Assembly: GCF_014154935.1 (NCBI RefSeq)
Contig: NZ_JACEHH010000002.1
Location: forward strand, 124,001-188,000
From: Stieleria mannarensis
GTDB taxonomy: Bacteria > Planctomycetota > Planctomycetia > Pirellulales > Pirellulaceae
Length of the DNA stretch: 64,000 nucleotides
Direction: 5' to 3'
Shown: piece after piece, positions 1 to 8,677 of the stretch
Layout of the letters: the number at the start of each line of letters is the position of its first letter
Position numbering within the stretch: position 1 is the first letter of the stretch
Translations under genes and position numbers: made by a program
Notes under the pieces: generated by a model
Told to the model about the DNA's origin: nothing
Seen by the model: only the letters and a program-made list of their open reading frames with translations
Databases searched by the model: none

Positions 1-735
1 CCCAAACACGGGACGCGCGGATGGGTCGGAGGCGGATGCGGCGGCCGAGGATGAAGTGGCGTTGCGAGCGAACTCGCTGCCGAACGTGGAAGTGTTGGCC
101 GACGTGGTGTTTTGGTTGGGCAATCGAACGCCCGATGGCAGGCTGCCGAAACCTCGCGATGAGCCGCCAGTCGTCGTTGATCCAATGCTGTTGGATGCCC
201 CGGTGCTGTTGGATGCCCCGGTGTTTGCCCCGCTGCCGCTGTCTCGGGCGGCCGCCATCATCTGCGCCTCGCGGCTCTGTGGATCCTGGGTCGCGCCGAC
301 GGTGGCGATCGTGTTTTGATTTTGATTGGTTCGCAGCTCGTTGCGAGTCGCCGTCGATGTCGGGACACCAAAGCTGTTCGATTCGACGCGTTCGGTGGTC
401 GGACGGGATTGGCCGCTGCGCGCGAGTTCACTCAGCCAAGCCCGGTCGCGAGCGGAGGTCGGTTCGGTGGTGGGGCCTCCGGCGCGGGGGCCGACACGCT
501 GGGGATCGACGCCGCCGGTGAAATTGGGCAATCCGATCGATGAAGACGTTGATCCGCTGCTGGTGGCCGTGGATTCACCCCGCCCCTGCGTCGACTCGCC
601 GAACGCTCCCGAGAGTGATTTCGGAATCTCGAAACCGCCACCGGGACCTTGGGCGGCAAGCTCGGCCCGCTCGATTCCCGCGATCGAAATCAGTGCGATA
701 ACGGCGACCATCAAGCATCGAATGGTTTCGCCCAT
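1..735 (-). CDS. Secreted Ser/Thr/Asn/Gly-rich protein, 3' end outside window
   Basis: The frame is open from an ATG at 735 to the left edge, giving at least 245 residues with no stop, so the gene is cut by the window. It begins with an export signal (MGETIRCLMVAVIALISIAG) ending around residues 20-30. The rest is low complexity: Ser, Thr, Asn, Gly and Pro rich, with a short near-repeat (NTGASNSTGASN type) around residues 170-185. A purine-rich stretch (AGGGAAGAAAG) lies just before the ATG and supports this start. No catalytic domain is visible in the part present. Function unknown; a cell-surface or periplasmic role is inferred from the signal peptide only. Confidence 0.7.
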   Translation of the reverse strand, partial: MGETIRCLMVAVIALISIAGIERAELAAQGPGGGFEIPKSLSGAFGESTQGRGESTATSSGSTSSSIGLPNFTGGVDPQRVGPRAGGPTTEPTSARDRAWLSELARSGQSRPTTERVESNSFGVPTSTATRNELRTNQNQNTIATVGATQDPQSREAQMMAAARDSGSGANTGASNSTGASNSIGSTTTGGSSRGFGSLPSGVRLPNQNTTSANTSTFGSEFARNATSSSAAASASDPSARPVFG

Positions 736-1071
736 GACTTTCTTCCCTGAACAAACGATTGGACTTCAAATCCGTTTCACGCCAGACCCAATGAACTGAG
801 CTCCAAATGAGACCAACAAAACCGAATACGAAACGGCTCAGACGGATTTTCGGCGCGTGTTTCATGACAAGGTAACGGCACCCCCGGGCGAACGTAAAGA
901 GAGGTTTCACGCGCGATGACCGGACGGGCTGGTGGCAAGCTGCACGGACCCGGCGGGGATTGATACATTGCAATCATTCTGAGAACGCGCTCCTGGCCGG
1001 ACCGCTCTCCGACGGGAATTCACGCGGTCCCCCTGTCTGCAACCTGTCTGCAACCTGTCTGCCAAAAACTA
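736..1071. other. Intergenic region, divergent promoter area
   Basis: This 336-base gap separates two divergently read genes and should hold both promoters. The only structure I see is an 11-bp unit (CTGTCTGCAAC) repeated almost three times at 1033-1063, immediately before the lipoprotein gene. I cannot identify a promoter or riboswitch. Confidence 0.4.
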
Positions 1072-2043
1072 ATGAAGCCTTTGCATCTTTCCTATCTTGT
1101 GATCCTCGCCATCCTTGCCGGTTGTGGTTCCACGCCGCCGCCGTCAGCCGACGAGGGGACACCGGTCCAGGTCCAATTGAACTGGTACCCCGAATCGGAA
1201 CACGGCGGGTTGTTCCAAGCCCTGGCCGATGGATCGTACGAATCGGCGAATTTCGCAGTCACGATCCAGCCCGGGGGGCGGGCCACCCCGATCGGTCCCG
1301 AATTGGCACTCGAGCGAGCCCAGTTTGCGATCGCCAACGCGGACGATGTCATCCTCTATCGCCAACAGGGAATCGACGTGGTCGCCGTGATGGCGGCGAT
1401 GCAGAATCACCCTCGCTGTATCTTGGCCCGCAAGGACAGCGGCGTGGAGTCGTTTGAGGACCTGCAAGGAAAAACGCTGCAACGCCAAGCCGGCCGGGCG
1501 TTTGTTGAATTCATGCGTTCCAAAGGCATCTTGGACGGTGTCAAGGAAGTGCCCTATCACGGCAGCATCGCGTCCCTGGTGGGAGACCCCAATATCGTGA
1601 TCCAAGCTTACAGCTGTGCCGAACCGTTGCTCGCACAGCAGCAGGGCGTTCCGGTCAACACCTTGATGGTCAGCGATTTGGGATTCAATCCGTATTCAAG
1701 CGTGCTGGTGACGACCGGAAAACTGATTCGCGAGCAGCCGGATTTGGTTCGACGATTCGTCGCGGTCACGCGGCAAGGTTGGCGCGATTACTTGACCGAT
1801 GGCAGCCAGGGAAACGCCGCGATCTTGAAGGTGAACCAAGAAGGCATGACCGAGGAGGCGCTGACGTTCGGAGCGGAGGTCATGCGGGACCTGGCGATGC
1901 CCGGTGATGCAAGCGTCGAAAGCGTCGGCACGATGACGGCCAAGCGATGGAGTGAGTTGTTTGACCAGCTTCGATCGTTGGATTTGGTCGACGCGGAAGA
2001 GGTGCGTGTGGAAGACTGCTACACGCTGGAGTTTTTAGAGTAG
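1072..2043 (+). CDS. NMT1/THI5-like ABC substrate-binding lipoprotein
   Basis: A 323-residue solute-binding protein of the NMT1/THI5/SsuA superfamily, which binds small nitrogenous or sulfonate compounds outside the membrane and hands them to an ABC importer. Residues 1-18 form a lipoprotein signal with lipobox LAGC, so the mature protein is probably anchored through Cys18. Family features include the QLNWYPESEHGG opening strand, the GPELALERAQFAIANADD segment and LQGKTLQRQAGRAFVEF. No permease or ATPase gene lies beside it, so the partner transporter must be elsewhere. The ligand (thiamine precursor, taurine, nitrate or other) cannot be decided from sequence. Its gene converges with the next one. 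Confidence 0.85.
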   Translation: MKPLHLSYLVILAILAGCGSTPPPSADEGTPVQVQLNWYPESEHGGLFQALADGSYESANFAVTIQPGGRATPIGPELALERAQFAIANADDVILYRQQGIDVVAVMAAMQNHPRCILARKDSGVESFEDLQGKTLQRQAGRAFVEFMRSKGILDGVKEVPYHGSIASLVGDPNIVIQAYSCAEPLLAQQQGVPVNTLMVSDLGFNPYSSVLVTTGKLIREQPDLVRRFVAVTRQGWRDYLTDGSQGNAAILKVNQEGMTEEALTFGAEVMRDLAMPGDASVESVGTMTAKRWSELFDQLRSLDLVDAEEVRVEDCYTLEFLE

Positions 2044-2085
2044 CGGAAGCCGCTCGTCTCCCCTGTCCGCTTGGTTTTCCGAGGC

Positions 2086-2145
2086 GTGGACGAGGCGGCG
2101 AGTCCGTTCGGATTGCGAACCGCAAGGACTCCTCGCGTCGTCCAC
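2086..2145. other. Imperfect stem-loop in a convergent gap
   Basis: Arms at 2086-2105 and 2126-2145 match as an inverted repeat at about 17 of 20 positions, and a second small stem (GTTCG/CGAAC) sits inside the loop. It lies between the ends of two convergent genes, so it could end transcription from both sides. There is no T-run, so this is not a classic intrinsic terminator. Confidence 0.4.
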
Positions 2146-2158
2146 TACGGTGCGGTGC

Positions 2159-2701
2159 CTACTTGATCGAGGGGCCATCGGTTGCCGAACGCTTCGGCGG
2201 ACGCTCGGACATCAATCCGACATCCCATTCCACTTTCCACTCGCGGTCCTTGTAGACCATCTGCTGCAACGAGTCCAAGTCCTGGGGGCTGGAGACGTAG
2301 CCGTGGACCGACAGTCGTTCATCGGTCTGAAGCGGCGGCGCGTGATAGGAGATGATGACTAGGTCAAACTGTGGTTGGTTTTCCAGCTGAGATCGCAATC
2401 GGTTCGCCTCGCGGACCCGGGCGCGCGTTTCGTGCAGTCCGTTTCGATAGGAGTCCCAACCGATGACGAAACCCGTCACCGTCGCGATCACGATCACGGC
2501 GGTCATGATGCGACGCTCCCGCCGTCTGGTTTGGCCGCGGCGGAAGATCCACAGGACCACCTCGAATATCGCGATCCCAAACGTCGCTCCAAAACCGAAC
2601 GCGGCCACCGGACCGAACAGGTAGTAACCAAGCCCCACCAACAACAGGTTCAGTACCGTTGCGGCGACGCAGGTGAATAATCTGAAACGCGCTGACTGCA
2701 T
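2159..2701 (-). CDS. Small membrane protein of unknown function
   Basis: A 180-residue protein read from ATG 2701; a GTG at 2720-2722 would add seven residues, but the GGAGG next to that GTG looks like the ribosome site for the ATG. Three hydrophobic segments are visible: RLFTCVAATVLNLLLVGLGYYL, then a second one through FGFGATFGIAIFEVVLWIF, and, after an Arg-rich turn (RRGQTRRRERR), IMTAVIVIATVTGFVIGW. The last 100 residues are soluble and begin with a short charged helix. I do not recognise the family and the neighbours give no clue to its role. Confidence 0.6.
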   Translation of the reverse strand: MQSARFRLFTCVAATVLNLLLVGLGYYLFGPVAAFGFGATFGIAIFEVVLWIFRRGQTRRRERRIMTAVIVIATVTGFVIGWDSYRNGLHETRARVREANRLRSQLENQPQFDLVIISYHAPPLQTDERLSVHGYVSSPQDLDSLQQMVYKDREWKVEWDVGLMSERPPKRSATDGPSIK

Positions 2702-3206
2702 GGATAAAGCACCGACCTCCACTCCGCGAATGTTTCGCCAGACCCATCGAATGGCCCTACCGATTCACCGCTTGCTGATTCGGCACGCATCTGAACCGGC
2801 TCGCTGCGAAACACGGTTGCGCGGAGCGGGCACTCAAGAAAGGCAACGCGTGAAACATGCCCCACCACCGCACAGGTCGCTCGCCCGTTGTGGTCAAATC
2901 GAGTGAAAAAACGCGACGATGACGGCTCCTCAGTCCGCTCACAACGTTTTGAGGAGGGGGCAGAGCCCGGTTGCCGTCGAGATGAGGGGGAGCCGTCACG
3001 CGAAGTCCCCCCCAGCGGTACGAAGGCTCTGCCGTGCCACAGCGTCCTGACACGTTGAAGAGAATCAGGAGGGGGATGCCAGAATGATACGGGGCAGAAT
3101 GATACGGGGCAGAATGATGAAGTGCCCGCAGGACAGACGGCTGAGTCTGAGGGCGCTCGGTGAAATTAAATCCACCAATCCCCCACGGTGAAAACTCGTC
3201 CGCCGG
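2702..3206. other. Gene-free stretch with short repeats
   Basis: About 500 bases without a believable gene. It holds two facing GC-rich blocks around 2950-2970 and 3020-3040 (GGGGGCAGAGCC and GGCTCTGCCGTGCC) that look like halves of a dispersed palindromic element, and a 15-bp tandem array at 3080-3120. Confidence 0.45.
3080..3120. repeat. 15-bp tandem repeat, GGGGCAGAATGATAC family, 3 copies
   Basis: Three copies with a 15-bp period start at 3080, 3095 and 3110 (core CAGAATGATACGGGG). The same unit appears in two facing arrays at 10614-10657 and 10713-10758, so this is a dispersed family and not a local accident. Confidence 0.85.
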
Positions 3207-3476
3207 TCACCTGCCCAGGTAGGCGTCGATTTGTTCGGCCTTGCGAAGCAGGTAGGGAATGTGTTGCTCGGTCGTTTTGACCAGCCGTGAGAGCTGTCGC
3301 AACTGTTCGCTGAATTCGCCGGCGAACTTGCGTTGTTGTTCGTCACGCCAGGTTTGTTCCAGCTGATTCATCTGGGTGCCGAGCGCCGTCGATCGTTCTT
3401 TGAGTTCTTCGACGAAGCGATGGAGATGGGACGCGAATTGTCGGAGTTGTTCGGGGGCGACGACGGCTTGATTCAT
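3207..3476 (-). CDS. WXG100-like small helical protein
   Basis: An 89-residue protein from ATG 3476. Upstream in-frame codons exist, but the adjacent TPR gene ends at 3487, which fits the shorter start. It is predicted to be two helices joined by a turn at W43-R-D45, with heptad-like segments on both sides (RQFASHLHRFVEELKERS and SEQLRQLSRLVKTTEQ). This is the size and layout of WXG100 proteins, which form helical hairpin dimers and are often carried by type VII/ESX secretion, but the Gly of W-x-G is replaced by Asp. No EccC-type ATPase is nearby, so secretion is inference. It lies 10 bases after the TPR gene and is probably co-transcribed. Confidence 0.65.
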   Translation of the reverse strand: MNQAVVAPEQLRQFASHLHRFVEELKERSTALGTQMNQLEQTWRDEQQRKFAGEFSEQLRQLSRLVKTTEQHIPYLLRKAEQIDAYLGR

Positions 3477-3486
3477 GGTTGGGGTC

Positions 3487-4380
3487 TCAGGACTTGGATT
3501 GTGAACCGGTCTGTTGGAGGCGTTTGAGGTGAGCGTGGTATTGATGTCCGGTGGCATCCAGGGAGTGTTTGTCGGCCAGATCGCAGAGCAGTTTCAAACT
3601 GGCCAGGCGCAACGTGTCCGGCGCGACGACGGACCTTCGCAGCGCCACGGCACGCAACTCCTTCATCGCCGGCAGGTCTTTGCCGAGCGCGAGCAGACAT
3701 CGGGCGCGAAGAAAATGTGCCTGTGGTGAGAATTCATCCACTTCCAACAGGTGCCCGGCCTCGGCGTACGCGTCATCAAACATCTCCGCGTCGAATTTCG
3801 CATCGGCCATCGCCAACCGCAGTTGGACCTGGGACGGGTCGCGTGCCAACCGGGCCTCGCACACCTCGATCCGTCGCATCGCCCAGTCGCCGCGACTGCG
3901 TTCGAGTTCGCGATCGGCTTCGGGGGTTTTTAACCGGGACGCCAGGTCGCTGACCTCGCGGTATTGTTGCAGCGACCGCGCAAGAATCGCCTCTTCCAGC
4001 TGGAACGTGATCCGTTCCTCGTCGGGAAAGATTTGCGTCGCCTGTTGCAGCAACCGTTTCGCTTCCAGCGGCCGATGCTCGCTGCGATAGATGGCGGCGA
4101 GTTCCAGAAAGCCGTCCAGGTCGGTCGGATTGGCTTTCAGCTTGTGTTCCAGTTCCTGGCGTCGTTCCAGCTGGACGGTGCGATGGTGTTCACGTTGCTC
4201 GTCGTCCAGGTCGTCCTGCGAATCGGGGACGTTCTTTCGCAGCAACTCACCGGGGCTGACCGGTCGCCAACGCCCACCGTCAAGCGGGCTCAGATTGGGG
4301 TTGCCCGATTCGACGAATCTCTCTGCGGATGCCGACGGCTGCCCCGCGGAGGAAGCGGTCTTTGAATCGGAGTCGGACAT
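3487..4380 (-). CDS. Tetratricopeptide-repeat protein
   Basis: A 297-residue cytoplasmic protein from ATG 4380 (MSDSDSK), with no signal peptide. After a charged N-terminal 60 residues (RRQELEHKL ends a likely helix) it has TPR-like helix pairs: NPTDLDGFLELAAIYRSEHR, EAKRLLQQATQIFPDEERI, DPSQVQLRLAMADAKFD and SPQAHFLRARCLLALGK. TPR units bind other proteins. Its position directly upstream of the WXG100-like gene on the same strand suggests it may act as that protein's chaperone or scaffold, which is inference. An upstream in-frame extension to 4551 is rejected because it crosses a dispersed repeat. Confidence 0.75.
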   Translation of the reverse strand: MSDSDSKTASSAGQPSASAERFVESGNPNLSPLDGGRWRPVSPGELLRKNVPDSQDDLDDEQREHHRTVQLERRQELEHKLKANPTDLDGFLELAAIYRSEHRPLEAKRLLQQATQIFPDEERITFQLEEAILARSLQQYREVSDLASRLKTPEADRELERSRGDWAMRRIEVCEARLARDPSQVQLRLAMADAKFDAEMFDDAYAEAGHLLEVDEFSPQAHFLRARCLLALGKDLPAMKELRAVALRRSVVAPDTLRLASLKLLCDLADKHSLDATGHQYHAHLKRLQQTGSQSKS

Positions 4381-4557
4381 CGGTTTCCCGCGCTGCGAAA
4401 GAAAAACACGTTGCGAAAGAAAAGCGTATCGGGGCAGACAACCGCGCCCGCTTTCCAGTTTGAACGCAAACGCGGCTGGATGCAAATCCGCGGTCGGCGG
4501 GATCGGCTTCCAGCCTGTCGGGATTGCAGGTCGGCGCCACGCGGAAATCAATCAACC

Positions 4558-4620
4558 GTAGCTACCTTCGCCAGAAGGTGGTTCCCGGGGAAGTTCCACG
4601 CTCGCATCGAGCGTAGCTAC
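4558..4620. repeat. GTAGCTAC palindromic element, copy A
   Basis: The left arm begins GTAGCTACCTTCGCCAGAAG and the right arm ends GAGCGTAGCTAC; the arms are imperfect inverted repeats of each other. Each arm has its own small stem (CCTT/AAGG on the left, CGCTC/GAGCG on the right). Related copies lie at 20703-20766 and 22040-22129. It sits upstream of the TPR gene. Confidence 0.85.
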
Positions 4621-4670
4621 GCTCGTCGATCGCAGTCCGGCGGGCGAGACCGCGGGCGCCATGCCGGACC

Positions 4671-5033
4671 CTACCAGGGCGCCCGGATGTAGTAGTACCC
4701 GAACTGGTCGGTGTGGCTGGGCCAAGGCGGCGTCGGTCGGAACGCGCCGCGGGCGGAGGCGCCGTGGCCCGGTGCGTTGCGACCGAACTGCGACCCGATC
4801 GGGTACATCAGGTTCTGGCTGACGCCCCAGGAGTACGTTTGACGCTGGTTGGCCGTCGGCGGAACCACCACGGCCAGCGGCTGGCCCCAGCTCTGGTGAT
4901 AGTAACCGCCATGCCAAGGATGGCTGACCGGAGGACTCTTTTGAAAGATCCCCGGCCCGCCGGCGGTGGCGTTGGATTGCGCGGCAATCTGGACGGTCGC
5001 CAGGCACGCAACGAGGACGAGCAGCTTACGCAT
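4671..5033 (-). CDS. Small secreted protein, Pro/Tyr/His-rich
   Basis: A 120-residue protein with a clear signal peptide (MRKLLVLVACLATVQIAAQS). The mature part is rich in Pro, Tyr, Trp, His and Gly (HPWHGGYYHQSWGQPLAVV, FGYYYIRAPW) and has no cysteine and no known domain. The gene lies 57 bases downstream of another secreted-protein gene on the same strand, and both end in Tyr/Pro/Arg-rich tails, so they may be a co-expressed pair. Function unknown. Confidence 0.65.
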   Translation of the reverse strand: MRKLLVLVACLATVQIAAQSNATAGGPGIFQKSPPVSHPWHGGYYHQSWGQPLAVVVPPTANQRQTYSWGVSQNLMYPIGSQFGRNAPGHGASARGAFRPTPPWPSHTDQFGYYYIRAPW

Positions 5034-5090
5034 GGGTTTATCTCGGTGGGTGGAGAGTGATGTGGTTCAGTGACGGCCGGCCGAATCGGA

Positions 5091-5705
5091 TCAGCGCGGC
5101 AAACGCAATTTGTTCCAGTACAGATTGCTCATCGCACGTCGGACCGGCGGGTACCCGTAATGAATTTTCGTGCGATTGATGCCACGACCGTTGTCGTAGA
5201 CGTTGTGGTATCGGTCGTGGTGCTTGTACATGAATTCGTGCGGGTACAGCGGCTGGTACGTGTTGAACGTGTGGCCGACGAAGTGGGGCACGGGCAGCGG
5301 CGAAATGTACATTTGGGCGTTGGCCGTGTTGCAATCGCCGCCGGAGTAAAAGTTGTAGAACAGGTCCTGGTGGTCGTACTGGCGGTTTTGGCAGACGGCG
5401 CCGTCCTGCCCGCCGCATCCAGTGGCGAGTTTTCCGAGCAGTCCGCCACCCCCGGAGCCGATCCCGCAGTCGCCGCTGACACACACGCCGCTGCCATCGG
5501 TTTGACAACTGCTGCAGTTGGTATCGCCGATCGATGCCGAGGCCAAATCGCCGATGTACCCGCCTTCAGCCGGCAGGGCGGTGTCGCTGACGACCTGGCT
5601 GGAAACGATAAACGATTCGGTTTGTGCCTGGGCGTTTGAGGCCGAAGCGACCAGACAGAGCACCGCGGCGGCGGCAGGGAAGTGTTTTGTCAATCGAAGT
5701 TTCAT
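5091..5705 (-). CDS. Small secreted cysteine-rich protein
   Basis: A 204-residue protein from ATG 5705 (MKLRLTKHFPAAAAVLCLVA), whose first 28 residues form a signal peptide ending ASNAQA. A cysteine cluster follows (NCSSCQTDGSGVCVSGDCG, then GCGG and VCQ), spaced with Gly/Ser. The C-terminal half is rich in Tyr, His, Asn and Pro (YQPLYPHEFMYKHHDRYH). The cysteines could form disulfides or bind metal; the sequence does not say which. Longer in-frame starts (to 5855) add an Arg-rich stretch before the signal peptide and are rejected. Probably made together with the gene ending at 4671. Confidence 0.65.
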   Translation of the reverse strand: MKLRLTKHFPAAAAVLCLVASASNAQAQTESFIVSSQVVSDTALPAEGGYIGDLASASIGDTNCSSCQTDGSGVCVSGDCGIGSGGGGLLGKLATGCGGQDGAVCQNRQYDHQDLFYNFYSGGDCNTANAQMYISPLPVPHFVGHTFNTYQPLYPHEFMYKHHDRYHNVYDNGRGINRTKIHYGYPPVRRAMSNLYWNKLRLPR

Positions 5706-6188
5706 CCGGTGGTTCCTCCGAACCCATAGTTCAGCCATTGATTCCGTTCTCGCCCGACCGCCTGGTGCGGTTCGTCGCCGACAATCCGTGTCGGCGAACA
5801 CAGGCCACCCGGGACGGGGACGCCCGATGGCGGCCGGCCGGATGCGGGCATTCACCCTTCACACGGTTCTGTTCTTCGGCGCCTGATCCCCCGCCACGAT
5901 AGCTTGCCGCCTCGCGCTGGCGATTTCGGATCAATGCTCAGCACCGCTAGCACCGGCGTCGGTCGCAATTGCCGTTCGACCCGGCCAACCGTTAAAGTCC
6001 TCCCGCCGCAGCGACCGCAGCCGTCGGCTCATCAAGTAGGTGGCATTGGGCGATCGCCTGCCGCCCCCTCCCCTCGCCCTAGAATTTTCGCCCTATCTAC
6101 CCTAACTTGAGCAAATCGGCGTGACCGTGCGGCCGATGGAGAAGGTGGAGATCACGGCCAATCATTTGAGTACAAGGACCCCTATCGC
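5706..6188. other. Intergenic region upstream of topoisomerase genes
   Basis: A 483-base divergent gap. It should contain promoters for the secreted-protein pair and for the topoisomerase operon. I see no repeat, RNA gene or plausible reading frame in it. An AAGGA about 12 bases before GTG 6189 may be the ribosome site of the A subunit. Confidence 0.4.
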
Positions 6189-8618
6189 GTGGCAAAACGT
6201 CGTCCCCGCAAGCAATCGGAAAAGAACGGCAAGTCGTTGTTTGACGCCGTCGAAGACTCGCTCTTGACGGCCGTCCCGCTGCGCCAAGCCGCCCAGGAAC
6301 GCTACCTCAACTACTCCCTTTCGGTCATCACCAGCCGCGCGCTGCCGGACGTCCGCGACGGGCTGAAACCCGTCCAGCGACGCATCCTGTACACGATGCA
6401 CCAGCAGGGGCTGTCCAGCACGGCCAAGCACCGCAAGTGTGCCAAGGTCGTCGGCGACGTGATGGGTAATTACCACCCCCACGGCGACAGCTCGATCTAC
6501 GAAGCCCTGGTCCGGATGGCACAGCCGTTTGCCATGCGGATGCCGCTGGTCGACGGCAGCGGCAACTTCGGCAGCGTCGACGGGGACAACGCCGCGGCGA
6601 TGCGGTACACCGAATGTCGGATGACCCCGGTCGCCGGCGAAGTCCTGGCCGATCTGGCCACCCGCACCGTCGCCTACAAGGCCAACTATGATGGCAGCCG
6701 CGAAGAACCCGTCGTTCTACCCAGCCGCTTGCCCAACCTGTTGCTCAACGGTGCCACCGGAATCGCCGTCGGGATGGCGACCAACATCCCGCCGCACAAC
6801 CTGCGCGAGATCTGTAACGCACTGCTGAAATTGTTGCGCGATCCGGAAATCAAAGACTACCAACTCGTCGCCAACGACGCCGTCCAGGCCCCCGATTTTC
6901 CCACCGGCGGCCAGATCATCAACACCAAGGAAGAACTCCGCGAGATCTACCAGACCGGCCAGGGCACGATCAAACTGCGCGGCACCATCAAGCACGGCGC
7001 CAAAAGCCGTGCGGGAAAGGTCATGCAAATTGACTCGATCCCCTACACCGTCAACAAAGCCCTGCTGGTCGAACGGATCAGCGAACTGGTCTTCGACGGA
7101 AAACTGCCGCTGGTCACCGAAGTCCGGGACCTGTCGACCGACGAAATCCGCATCGACCTGTTGCTCAAGAAAGACGCCGACGAAAACAAAGTCCTGGCGT
7201 TCCTCTACAAGCACACGGATTTCCAAAAGAACTTCAACGTCAACCTGACGTGCCTGGTCCCCACCGAAAACCCCGAACTGGGAACCCCCGAGCGGCTTTC
7301 GCTCAAAGAGATGCTGTGGCACTTCCTGCATTTTCGCTTGGAAGTCGTCACGCGTCGCCTGGAAAACGAGCTGGCATCGCTGGAGCGACGCATCCATATC
7401 CTCGAAGGGTTCGCGTTGATCTTTGATGCCCTGGATCAAATCATCAAAATCATTCGCCAATCGGACGGGAAAGCCGACGCGGCGGAAAAGATCATGAAGC
7501 GGTTTCCGGCCAGCAAAGGCGGCTTGGACGCCGAGCAGACCGACGCGATTCTGGAATTGAAACTGTATCGTCTGGCGCGTCTGGAAATCAATTTGATCCT
7601 GGACGAGCTGAAGGACAAAAAGAAACGCGCCCGCCAGATCCGCAAACTGCTGAGCGAAGATACCAAAGACACCAACGCCTCGGGACGCTGGAAAATCGTT
7701 CGCGAAGAAATCGAGGGGCTGGTCGGTGAATATGGACGCGACGCGGCAAGCCGCCGACGCACCGCCATCAACACCGTCGATGATGAAATCGAATACTCGG
7801 CCGAAGACTTCATCGTCGCCGAGAATTGTCACGTCCTGGTCACCAAAGACGGCTGGATCAAACGGCAAAAACAGATCGTCGATCCCTCCAAAAGCCGGCT
7901 GCGTCAAGGCGATTCGGTGCTCGCCTGCGTCGGCGGCAGCACCCGCGCCACGTTGGGCCTGTTCTCCTCACTCGGCGTCTGTTACACGACCCGCTTCATC
8001 GACATCCCCGCCTCGACCGGGTTCGGCGAACCGATTCAAAAGCTGTTCAAAATGAAGGACGGCGAACGCATCATCGCGGCCATCTCGTTCGACCCGCGGC
8101 GGATCGGCCAGATCCACGAAGACCCCAAGCACCCCGATTACTGTCCCGAGGTCCACGGCTTTGCCGCATCGAGCAACGGCTACGCCTTGCGGTTCGGACT
8201 GGCCCCCTTTGCCGAACCGTCCACCCGCAGCGGTCGCCGCTACGCCCGCGTTGCCGGCGACGCCGCGATCGTCGATGTCGTCGCGATCACCGGCAGCGAG
8301 ATCATCCTGGCCGTTTCGGCAAACTGCCGGGCGATCATTTGTGAATCCGAAGAGATCAATTACCTGTCCGGTGCCGGCAAAGGGGTGATGTTGATCCGGC
8401 TGGCCGACGACGATCGCTTGCTGGGATTCAAAGCCAGCACGGGGGATCGCGATCTGATGACGATCGAGACCAACCGCGGCGCGAAGAAGACCGTTTCGAC
8501 CGCCAAGTACCGCGTCACCAGCCGGGGCGGCAAGGGCGTCGAACTGCAGAAGAACGGCAAGATCGCCAAGATCATTTCGCCGCCGGTCGCCGCGCCGGAA
8601 CCCTTCGAAGACGATTGA
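6189..8618 (+). CDS. Type IIA DNA topoisomerase, subunit A (GyrA/ParC family)
   Basis: An 809-residue DNA breakage-rejoining subunit. The catalytic tyrosine is Y140 in [12 protein letters not shown]; the quinolone-resistance region is [17 protein letters not shown], with S101 and E105 at the positions of E. coli GyrA S83 and D87. The winged helix and tower cover roughly residues 40-480 with a long coiled coil at 360-500. The C-terminal beta-pinwheel starts near residue 535. The usual first-blade GyrA box is absent; an SRGGKG motif instead lies in the last blade (778-783). Start is GTG 6189. The matching B subunit follows 59 bases later. I cannot say whether the pair acts as gyrase or as topoisomerase IV, so no symbol is given. 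Confidence 0.93.
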   Translation: MAKRRPRKQSEKNGKSLFDAVEDSLLTAVPLRQAAQERYLNYSLSVITSRALPDVRDGLKPVQRRILYTMHQQGLSSTAKHRKCAKVVGDVMGNYHPHGDSSIYEALVRMAQPFAMRMPLVDGSGNFGSVDGDNAAAMRYTECRMTPVAGEVLADLATRTVAYKANYDGSREEPVVLPSRLPNLLLNGATGIAVGMATNIPPHNLREICNALLKLLRDPEIKDYQLVANDAVQAPDFPTGGQIINTKEELREIYQTGQGTIKLRGTIKHGAKSRAGKVMQIDSIPYTVNKALLVERISELVFDGKLPLVTEVRDLSTDEIRIDLLLKKDADENKVLAFLYKHTDFQKNFNVNLTCLVPTENPELGTPERLSLKEMLWHFLHFRLEVVTRRLENELASLERRIHILEGFALIFDALDQIIKIIRQSDGKADAAEKIMKRFPASKGGLDAEQTDAILELKLYRLARLEINLILDELKDKKKRARQIRKLLSEDTKDTNASGRWKIVREEIEGLVGEYGRDAASRRRTAINTVDDEIEYSAEDFIVAENCHVLVTKDGWIKRQKQIVDPSKSRLRQGDSVLACVGGSTRATLGLFSSLGVCYTTRFIDIPASTGFGEPIQKLFKMKDGERIIAAISFDPRRIGQIHEDPKHPDYCPEVHGFAASSNGYALRFGLAPFAEPSTRSGRRYARVAGDAAIVDVVAITGSEIILAVSANCRAIICESEEINYLSGAGKGVMLIRLADDDRLLGFKASTGDRDLMTIETNRGAKKTVSTAKYRVTSRGGKGVELQKNGKIAKIISPPVAAPEPFEDD

Positions 8619-8677
8619 ATTTCACAAGTTTCAAGTTTCAATTTTCTCGTTCCCATGTTCGTGGAACATGAGTGTTT

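Noticed and set aside
960-1071. Possible thiamine (TPP) riboswitch before the THI5-like gene
   Set aside because: A CTGAGA is present, but the second conserved block of the TPP aptamer is missing and the pairing arms do not form.
6717-7907. 396-residue open frame on the minus strand within the topoisomerase A gene
   Set aside because: It is the antisense of a well-conserved gene in GC-rich DNA; its Asp/Val/Phe/Gln-rich translation has no domain.
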